From: an uncultured Chthoniobacterales bacterium
Lineage (GTDB): Bacteria > Verrucomicrobiota > Verrucomicrobiia > Chthoniobacterales > UBA10450
NCBI GenBank assembly: GCA_955652155.1
Contig: CATPAT010000055.1
Location: 1-5,525, forward strand
Reading direction: 5' to 3'
DNA length: 5,525 bases
The translations under genes were made by a program, and so were the position numbers. Below, piece after piece: positions 1-4,822 of the stretch (positions are counted from its first letter, which is position 1; the number at the start of each line of letters is the position of its first letter). Below the pieces are notes generated by a model. The model had not been told where the DNA came from. It did no database searches and was given only the letters and a program-made list of their open reading frames with translations.

Positions 1-208
1 AGATGACCGCGTCGTACTCGTGTGCCTTGACCTTGAGCATCGCTTCCTCGCCATCGAACGCGACGTCGACCAGAAAATTTTCGTCGGCCAGGATCCATTG
101 CAGCGCCGAAGCGAGCTGTCTGTCGTCATCGACGACCAGGATGGCCTTGAGCTCAAGACTGTGGACAACAGGCTGAAGCTCCTCCGGAAGCGGCTCAAAT
201 TTCCTCAT
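1..208 (-). CDS. Response regulator receiver domain protein (N-terminal part, cut by window edge)
   Basis: Reading the minus strand from the ATG at 208-206 gives 69 open codons that run off the left edge. After a ~20-residue leader (MRKFEPLPEELQ...) the protein has a typical receiver start: hydrophobic strand AILVV followed by the acidic triad D27-D28-D29, a helix (RQLASALQWILADENF), then VDVAFDGEEAMLKV and YDAVI. In receiver domains the first acidic residues bind Mg2+. The phospho-accepting Asp normally comes about two residues after YDAVI, so it lies just outside the window. The output domain, if any, cannot be seen, so DNA-binding, diguanylate cyclase or stand-alone types all remain possible. 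The reading frame is blocked by a stop at 259-257 and has no other ATG below it, which supports this start. The Shine-Dalgarno site is weak (AGCAGCGGC region). A sensor kinase partner, if present, lies outside the window. Confidence 0.85.
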   Translation of the reverse strand, partial: MRKFEPLPEELQPVVHSLELKAILVVDDDRQLASALQWILADENFLVDVAFDGEEAMLKVKAHEYDAVI

Positions 209-292
209 CGTGCCGCTGCTGCTAAAGCAGGCGAAGTGCCAATCTGATTGCAGAAGTCAGACGTCGGAGGTCACACTTCAAATCTCAGATTT

Positions 293-319
293 ATCCGCGA
301 GATCCGCGTAATCCGCGGT
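293..319. repeat. Three tandem 9-bp units (ATCCGCGNN) in the intergenic spacer
   Basis: Positions 293-301, 302-310 and 311-319 read ATCCGCGAG, ATCCGCGTA and ATCCGCGGT. All three share ATCCGCG and differ only in the last two bases. They sit between the stop of the MOSC gene (331) and the start of the response regulator gene (208). A nearby short inverted repeat, AAATC-TCA-GATTT, lies at 279-291. The 122-bp spacer contains no gene that I can support. The units could be binding sites for a regulator of the response regulator gene, or a copy of a dispersed intergenic repeat. The sequence alone does not decide between these. Confidence 0.55.
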
Positions 320-330
320 CGCTAACCGGA

Positions 331-969
331 TCACTTTTCGAGCCGGTGTTGAAAATATCCTTTCCAATTTTCTGGCAACGCGTCCACTTCGATGGCGCGT
401 CGCAGCGCTTTCACATCGTCTTTCTCAAAAGCATAGAGACAAGTGATATCGGCCACGCTGATATCTTGTTGCTCGCGCCCGACTAGTTCCAGAGCGTCTC
501 CCGCATTAACCATTCCTTCACGCGCCACCGCAAAATAGAAACCGGAACGACGGCTGGCTAGAAACCGCTTGATGATATCGGCGCGGCCAAACTTGATCCC
601 CAACTTGTAACAGGGCATTCGCGGTTCCGTGACCATCAGTTCCGTTTGACCGACTCGAAATCTGTCCCCGATGTAAACCGCGTCCTCAAGCAATCCCTCG
701 GTCGTGAGATTTTCTCCGAACATTCCCCACGGCAGATCCATCGCCGCAAATTCAGCTCGCCAAAAAGCGTAATGCTCCGACGGATAAGCATAAACCGCCT
801 TGCTCACGCCGCCGTGAACGGTGAGATCGGCTTGTCTATCGCCGTCCAAGTTTAGGGTGCGCAACATCACCGGACCTTTAACCGGCTCCTTAAAAATTCC
901 CGTCGCAACGAACTTCCCTTGCCAGCTTACTTCCCGCGGCAATCCAACATTCACCGACAAAATTTTCAT
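331..969 (-). CDS. MOSC domain protein, YiiM-like
   Basis: The 212-residue product has the length and layout of the YiiM family (E. coli YiiM is 224 residues). It starts MKILSVNVGLPREV. The MOSC (molybdenum cofactor sulfurase C-terminal) core spans about residues 27-165, with DLTVHGGVSKAVYAYP at 48-63, GMFGENLTTEGL at 82-93, GDRFRVG at 101-107 and TEPRMPCYKLG at 114-124. C120 is the conserved family cysteine. The C-terminal ~40 residues (SVADITCLYAFEKDDV...LPENW) fit the small helical YiiM 3-alpha domain. Known family members are cytoplasmic molybdenum-cofactor proteins; E. coli YiiM and YcbX reduce N-hydroxylated bases such as 6-hydroxylaminopurine. A similar reductive detoxification role is inferred here. 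The ATG at 969-967 has only a weak upstream AAGCGG. The exported YCII-domain gene ends 22 nt upstream on the same strand, so co-transcription is likely. No redox partner gene is visible in the window. Confidence 0.92.
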   Translation of the reverse strand: MKILSVNVGLPREVSWQGKFVATGIFKEPVKGPVMLRTLNLDGDRQADLTVHGGVSKAVYAYPSEHYAFWRAEFAAMDLPWGMFGENLTTEGLLEDAVYIGDRFRVGQTELMVTEPRMPCYKLGIKFGRADIIKRFLASRRSGFYFAVAREGMVNAGDALELVGREQQDISVADITCLYAFEKDDVKALRRAIEVDALPENWKGYFQHRLEK

Positions 970-991
970 GAGTCGCCGCTTATTGACACAG

Positions 992-1399
992 CTAGGGATT
1001 CTTACGCTGGAGGACCACCGCGAATGGGTGCAGTTCGGCAGTCATCACGCCTGCCGCAACGGCAGGGTCCGCTTCCATGAATTTTCGCGCCGCCGCTTCG
1101 TCCGCAGCCTCGAAGATCGCGATGCCAAACGTTTTATCCCCTGGTTCTCTCGTGCGTCCAACAAGAATAACCTGGGCCGATTGAATGGCTTCCTTGAAAC
1201 GATTGAAATGCCGATCGACGGCTGCCTTGTCCTCAGCAGTGTACGCTTTGTCGTCGTACAGACGCGGAACCAGATGCAACACATAAATAAATTGCTTCGG
1301 TTTAGCGGCCGGCTCTGGAGTTTGAGCAGCCAATGATTGAACGACCATGCAAACAAGTGGAATAAAGAATCGGAGGTAGGAGATTATCGGCGTTGTCAT
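992..1399 (-). CDS. Exported YCII-domain (YciI-like) protein
   Basis: With the start at ATG 1399-1397 the product is 135 residues. It begins with a signal-peptide-like segment: a short N region with Arg10, a hydrophobic core (FFIPLVCMVVQSLAA, 11-25), and likely cleavage near residues 24-26, followed by a Pro/Ala linker. The mature part (36-131) has the ferredoxin-like fold pattern of YCII domains: FIYVLHLVPRL, AVDRHFNRFKEAIQ with H63, a central VILVGRTREPGDKTFGIAIFE, and FMEADPAVAAGVMTAELHPF with D111-P112. The His and Asp correspond to the pair usually conserved in YCII. The frame is open upstream, with possible starts at 1432 and 1444 (150 residues). I prefer 1399 because it gives a normal-length signal peptide, but no start has a clear Shine-Dalgarno site. 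Most YciI proteins are small cytoplasmic proteins, and their activity is poorly defined. Export is a feature of some soil lineages. The substrate is unknown. Confidence 0.82.
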   Translation of the reverse strand: MTTPIISYLRFFIPLVCMVVQSLAAQTPEPAAKPKQFIYVLHLVPRLYDDKAYTAEDKAAVDRHFNRFKEAIQSAQVILVGRTREPGDKTFGIAIFEAADEAAARKFMEADPAVAAGVMTAELHPFAVVLQRKNP

Positions 1400-1512
1400 A
1401 CTGTTGCTCGCTACACAGATTCTCCGCGACATCAACGACTTCATCGATCAAGTTAGACCGAGCAGTTCTCTCCGAGGGATATGCTCTACGGAGCAGGAGG
1501 CCTTCTTCCATA

Positions 1513-1544
1513 ATCGAACAGACTCGTCCGATGATTAGTTCGAT
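1513..1544 (-). terminator. Weak hairpin just after the GT-C gene stop
   Basis: ATCGAAC at 1513-1519 and GTTCGAT at 1538-1544 form a 7-bp perfect inverted repeat with an 18-nt loop. It begins one base after the TAG stop of the membrane glycosyltransferase gene. It is placed where a terminator would be, but the loop is long, the stem is only moderately GC-rich, and no T-run follows on the minus strand. It may be chance or a weak transcript-end structure. The rest of the 1400-1545 spacer shows no gene or convincing promoter. Confidence 0.2.
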
Positions 1545-1545
1545 G

Positions 1546-3159
1546 CTAGTAAGGACTTAGGTTCATCGACTCATCCGGTTTGAAAAGCCAGAAGGATCGC
1601 CCCGCATAGTAGCGGCGAAGCCGCTCGTTCTCGGTCTGGCCCAAATCTTGGGCCCAGATGACCGAAGCGGCGTCGATATCTGCTGGGTTATAGACCCATT
1701 CTTGGTGCGGACTTTGCCCGGTATAGCGAACAAAGATTACGTGATTCCCGGGCCGCTTCTCGAGTAAACCCTGCTCGACACGTTCCTTTTGCGCGCTCTT
1801 CGTTCGGACCTGATCCATCGTACTATGCGTCGCAATCCCTTTCGCCTCGGATGCAACCATCACGAGCAGGACCGCGACCGGCATGGCGCTGACCAGGAAA
1901 CGGCCCACTTCACGCCCGTCGTACTTCCATTGCCTTAGGTACCGCATCGACTGCGCAGCGAGTATTAAGAGCGCCGCTGCGAACGGCGCTGCATAGTGCG
2001 GATACCACCAGACCTCAATCACGGACGCCGCGCCGATCACCACCGTCAGAATTGCCGCGAGTCGCGTCCTTCTCGAACGCCACACTAGGGGTAGGAACGC
2101 CGCCAGCGGCAGCAGCCAGATCAGGTTACCGTAGTAGTACCGCAGCAGGACGAGCCAGTCCAACGGACGGTCGACAAAAAGATGCCAGTTGCGGACGTGG
2201 GCGTATGTTTCCGATGCCCTAGATTCAAGATCGAAATGCCGAAAGGTGCGCGGAGTTGAGGAAATAGGCATGAACGAAAACGGCGGCACTATCTCATATT
2301 GCTCGTAATACTGCTGATAAGGCAGTCGCAGCGCGTGGCCAGTGACGCGATAATTGTCATATGCAAGCCAGGAAGCGCCGACAACGCCAGCGATCACGAT
2401 TGGTAGCCATACGTGCGCCGTACGGTTTGCCATGACCAGCGTAATGAGCGCCGGAATTAGTAGCAACGAGCCCTCGAACGGCCGCGCGAGGATGAGGATC
2501 ACCGCTCCAATTCCAAAATGCCAAGCGTAGTGCCATCGCTTCGCCCGCGTGATGCGAACCCATGCCCCAACGACCAGCGCGCCCCCGATTGCGGTCACGG
2601 CACCTCCCCAATAGCTGTTCATCCAGTAGCTGAAAAGACAAAGATCCAGACCGATGAATGCACCGAAAAGCGCCCAGCCTGGCGGCAGCCAGCCTTGCAG
2701 CGCCCAGCAAAAGGCTGCAGCCAGTAGGCCCGCGCTTAGCCAGACCCCGAACCACGGATGCCCAAAGATTACCTGCCCCACAGCGATTGCGAACGCCGGC
2801 GCGGGTGGGAACCGCGAGGCGTATGTCGGCTGTTGCAGGATGTAAGTGCTTTCGAAGAACTGCCAAAGCGGGTGCGCCGGGTTGGCCAGACGGCCATGCG
2901 CGAAGGTGTCAGCCTGCAGAAGGTAACTAAATTCATCGTAGATGGAAGGCTTGGGAATCGGCCAGACCGGAAGAAGCGCCGCTCGCACCACCAAGACCAG
3001 CACGCCCAATCCGACCCAACTCAACGTTTTGCGGCGCGCAAGGCCGGAAAGCCTGCGCTCAAATCTTTGCCACAAATCGCGCAACTGGGGAGGCGCGCCT
3101 CGCGCAAGGATCCCAAGAATTGCGATCAATACGACGCAGTAGATGAAGTCTCTGTGCAC
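1546..3159 (-). CDS. Polytopic membrane protein, probable GT-C fold glycosyltransferase
   Basis: The 537-residue product starts at a GTG (3159-3157); a stop at 3174-3172 closes the frame just upstream. There is one N-terminal membrane segment (about 5-20), a basic cytoplasmic stretch, and a second segment (47-65). Then comes a loop with D75-E76 in PSIYDEFSYLLQADTFAHGR. An acidic pair in this first outer loop is typical of GT-C enzymes (PMT/ArnT/GT83-like), where it helps catalysis. About eight to nine further hydrophobic segments follow up to ~435, with an aromatic loop YQQYYEQYEIVPPF (281-294) and WWYPHYAAP (384-392). The last ~90 residues (450-537) are soluble and end with VWA/WAQDLG, NERLRRYY and RSFWLFKPDE-type motifs, an arrangement I recall from uncharacterised acidobacterial and verrucomicrobial proteins. 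GT-C enzymes take sugar from polyprenyl-phosphate donors at the outer membrane face. The acceptor is unknown. It is divergent from a GT2 gene that could make such a donor. No Shine-Dalgarno site is visible. Confidence 0.8.
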   Translation of the reverse strand: MHRDFIYCVVLIAILGILARGAPPQLRDLWQRFERRLSGLARRKTLSWVGLGVLVLVVRAALLPVWPIPKPSIYDEFSYLLQADTFAHGRLANPAHPLWQFFESTYILQQPTYASRFPPAPAFAIAVGQVIFGHPWFGVWLSAGLLAAAFCWALQGWLPPGWALFGAFIGLDLCLFSYWMNSYWGGAVTAIGGALVVGAWVRITRAKRWHYAWHFGIGAVILILARPFEGSLLLIPALITLVMANRTAHVWLPIVIAGVVGASWLAYDNYRVTGHALRLPYQQYYEQYEIVPPFSFMPISSTPRTFRHFDLESRASETYAHVRNWHLFVDRPLDWLVLLRYYYGNLIWLLPLAAFLPLVWRSRRTRLAAILTVVIGAASVIEVWWYPHYAAPFAAALLILAAQSMRYLRQWKYDGREVGRFLVSAMPVAVLLVMVASEAKGIATHSTMDQVRTKSAQKERVEQGLLEKRPGNHVIFVRYTGQSPHQEWVYNPADIDAASVIWAQDLGQTENERLRRYYAGRSFWLFKPDESMNLSPY

Positions 3160-3170
3160 GTCATGAAAAG

Positions 3171-3176
3171 GTTATA
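3171..3176 (-). promoter_or_regulatory. Possible -10 box (TATAAC) very close to the GT-C start codon
   Basis: On the minus strand TATAAC (5 of 6 matches to TATAAT) lies in an AT-rich patch (GATAAATATAACCTTTT). It ends 11 nt before the GTG at 3159. A start site about 7 nt downstream of the box would leave a leader of only a few bases, which fits the missing Shine-Dalgarno site. No good -35 box is seen at the usual spacing, so confidence is low. The remaining divergent spacer (3160-3373) holds no supportable gene, and the plus-strand promoter for the GT2 gene is not clear. Confidence 0.25.
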
Positions 3177-3373
3177 TTTATCATCAACGATATCCTTTGA
3201 CGAGCAGCGTTCGCGCGCCCTGAGTGGCACTACTTGATCGCGCATTCGACCCAAGCCTCTTTTCGGCCCAGTTATCAAACGGCGTCGCTGACATAGTAAG
3301 GTCCGACCGCTGTTGTAGTTCGAGAGTGATTTTATGACTCAATACGGTAATCTGATCGCTCCGAACGGAATCA

Positions 3374-4552
3374 ATGCAGCGCGAACGCCAAACTGGAACT
3401 ATTGAAGTATCAGTGGTCATTCCTTGCCTCAACGAGGAGGATACGTTGGCAATCTGCATTGAGAAAGCTCGGCAAGCACTGCGGGAACATCACATCACCG
3501 GCGAAATTGTGGTGGCGGACAATGGCAGCACCGATTTGTCTCGAGCTATCGCTGAGCGTCAGGGAGCGCGCATCATAATGGTCAAGGAGCCAGGCTACGG
3601 CAGTGCACTGATGGGAGGAATTGCGGTCGCGACCGGCCGATTCGTCATCATGGCGGATGCCGATGACAGTTACGATTTTCTTGAGATCCCAAAGATCATT
3701 GAAAAATTGCGAGAAGGATTCGACCTGGTCCAAGGGTGCAGGCTTCCAGCCGGGGGTGGTTCCGTTCGACCCGGCGCGATGCCGTTTTTACATCGCTGGG
3801 TCGGCAATCCATTTTTCTCCTTTCTGGTCCGGCAATGGTTCCATGCCCCGATCCACGACGTTTACTGTGGGTTACGCGGTTTTACTAAAGCCATGTACGA
3901 ACGGCTCGATCAACGTTGCACTGGGATGGAGTTCGCCACCGAGATGATCATCAAAGCCAGTCTGCGTGGCGAAAAAATCGCCGAAGTTCCGATTACTCTG
4001 CACCTCGCCGGACGTACATCGCACCCGCCACACCTGAAAACGTTTCGGGATGGCTGGCGCACGTTCCGCTATTTTCTAATGTGCAGTCCCCGTTGGCTCT
4101 TTTTGGTTCCCAGTAGTGCTTTCATTGCCTTTGGCCTACTTGGTTATCTTGTGGCCATGCCGGGTCTGAGCATCGGGCATAGTACCTTCGACGCCCACAC
4201 GCTGTTGTTCGCCAGCCTGGCCATATTGTGCGGCTACCAGTGGATTCTCTTTGCCATCTTCGCCAAAACATTTGCGATCACCGAGGGATTCCTTCCGCCA
4301 GACCGGCACTTGGAACGCTTTTTTGAATTAGTGACTTTGGAAAAAGGGCTGGTTGTGGCGGCACTGGCGGTGGCGGTGGGTGGCGGCTTGCTGTTGGCTG
4401 CCATCCGGCAATGGTGGTTGACTGATTTTGGCACCTTGGACTACGCCCACACAATGCGATTCGTCGTGCCGGGAGCGACGCTCGTCGCCTTGGGGTTTCA
4501 GACCGCCTTCTCCAGCTTTTTCGTCAGCATCCTTGGGATGCGCCGAAGATGA
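3374..4552 (+). CDS. GT2 family glycosyltransferase, polyprenyl-phosphate sugar synthase-like, with C-terminal membrane domain
   Basis: The 392-residue product has a GT-A catalytic domain at about 10-235: VSVVIPCLNEEDTL (12-25), EIVVADNGSTD (44-54), GYGSALMGGI (74-83), and the metal-binding VIMADADDSYDF with D95/D97. The acceptor-side segment PIHDVYCGLRGF (159-170), TGMEFATEMIIKA (183-195) and AEVPI (203-207) resembles dolichol-phosphate mannose synthases and bacterial GtrB-type enzymes. Those enzymes move a sugar from a nucleotide donor onto polyprenyl phosphate on the cytoplasmic face. Four hydrophobic segments follow (about 241-263, 276-298, 325-344, 362-386); characterised GtrB has two. 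The sequence HLAGR (210-214) stands where I recall a PDG(R/K) pattern in close relatives, a small deviation. The start ATG has only a weak GGA upstream. The stop TGA overlaps the ATG of a following decayed methyltransferase frame (ATGA), suggesting an ancestral coupled operon. The donor sugar cannot be read from sequence. Confidence 0.93.
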   Translation: MQRERQTGTIEVSVVIPCLNEEDTLAICIEKARQALREHHITGEIVVADNGSTDLSRAIAERQGARIIMVKEPGYGSALMGGIAVATGRFVIMADADDSYDFLEIPKIIEKLREGFDLVQGCRLPAGGGSVRPGAMPFLHRWVGNPFFSFLVRQWFHAPIHDVYCGLRGFTKAMYERLDQRCTGMEFATEMIIKASLRGEKIAEVPITLHLAGRTSHPPHLKTFRDGWRTFRYFLMCSPRWLFLVPSSAFIAFGLLGYLVAMPGLSIGHSTFDAHTLLFASLAILCGYQWILFAIFAKTFAITEGFLPPDRHLERFFELVTLEKGLVVAALAVAVGGGLLLAAIRQWWLTDFGTLDYAHTMRFVVPGATLVALGFQTAFSSFFVSILGMRRR

Positions 4553-4655
4553 GTCTGCTCGATTCGTTCCACAGCGGTTACCTCCATACAGGGCGTGTTC
4601 CGACCCTTAGGAACTTGTCGAGCAACTCAGCTGCGTGGCGCATGATAGATGATGA

Positions 4656-4811
4656 GTCCGGCGGCTTCATTCTCGCAGCGGGCGCGACCAGAACAATTAC
4701 ATCAACTCGGTCTGGCGCGCTGCGCCAACGCCACTCTTCAAGGCGTTTTACGAAGTCGGGCGCTTCGCCCTACCCGACGGCGCCCCGCTCGCCGTGTTCA
4801 TCGATGCCTGA
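4656..4811 (+). pseudogene. C-terminal-looking coding fragment of unknown family, no start codon
   Basis: In the frame ending at TGA 4809-4811 there are 51 open codons directly after two TGA stops (4650-4655). The translation contains RDQNNYINSVWRAAPTPLF and KAFYEVGRFALPDGAPLAV, then FIDA and the stop. The codons have mostly G or C in the third position and the peptide has a normal amino-acid balance, unlike the Ser/Arg-rich readings of the other two frames. No ATG, and no GTG or TTG early enough, can start it. Further upstream the same frame reads ELVEQLSCVAHDR before the two stops. It looks like the 3' end of a gene whose front part was lost or frameshifted. I do not recognise the family. 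It is not obviously the C-terminus of the methyltransferase that opens at 4549. Confidence 0.4.
4755..4778. repeat. Nested GC-rich inverted repeats in the GT2-kmo spacer
   Basis: GTCGGG (4755-4760) pairs with CCCGAC (4773-4778). A second, mutually exclusive stem GGGCG-CTT-CGCCC lies at 4758-4770. It sits between the GT2 stop and the kmo start and could act as a transcript-end or attenuating structure, but no T-run follows. It also lies within the coding-like fragment 4656-4811, so it may simply be codon-derived. Confidence 0.35.
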
Positions 4812-4822
4812 TAATCTAGGTT

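Larger units (their letters stand above)
4549..4811 (+). pseudogene. Decayed gene after the GT2 gene; N-terminus resembles a SAM-dependent methyltransferase
   Basis: An ATG overlapping the GT2 stop (ATGA) opens a frame beginning MSLLDSFHSGYLHTGRV. From memory this matches the opening of class I methyltransferases often encoded after such GT2 genes (roughly SLLD-FH-GY-H-RRV). After residue ~17-22 the expected VLDVGCGDG SAM-binding loop does not appear. The frame instead becomes Ser/Thr/Arg-rich (SSNSAAWRMIDDESGG...) and runs to a TAG at 4848, overlapping the kynurenine monooxygenase start by 26 nt. An automatic caller might list 4549-4848 as a 99-residue hypothetical protein. I read it as a remnant, because the family is over 200 residues and coding character moves to another frame further on. 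The end given here is the end of the coding-like DNA, not of an intact product. The alternative is a small unrelated gene translationally coupled to the GT2 gene. Confidence 0.5.

Noticed and set aside
20..247. Plus-strand open frame of 75 codons at the left edge
   Set aside because: It is the complement of the response regulator receiver domain, which reads clearly on the minus strand.
821..1336. Long plus-strand open frame (171 codons) over the MOSC and YCII genes
   Set aside because: It is antisense to two genes with clear family motifs, crosses both of them, and its peptide has no recognisable domain or balanced composition.
1482..1495. TGCTC-TACG-GAGCA small hairpin in the 1400-1545 spacer
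   Set aside because: Only 5 bp, the stable-type tetraloop would be on the plus strand while the neighbouring genes are on the minus strand, and no T-run follows.
2357..3237. Several open frames on both strands within the GT-C gene (e.g. 2357-2866 minus, 2758-3237 plus)
   Set aside because: Arg/Pro/Ala-rich shadows of a GC-rich gene; the real frame has coherent membrane segments over 537 codons.
3410..3733. Minus-strand open frame of 107 codons over the start of the GT2 gene
   Set aside because: Antisense to the conserved GT2 catalytic motifs; no domain seen.
4652..4822. Third-frame reading starting MMSPAASFSQRARPEQ in the GT2-kmo spacer
   Set aside because: Arg-rich, ends without domain features, and competes with a better coding-like frame over the same bases.
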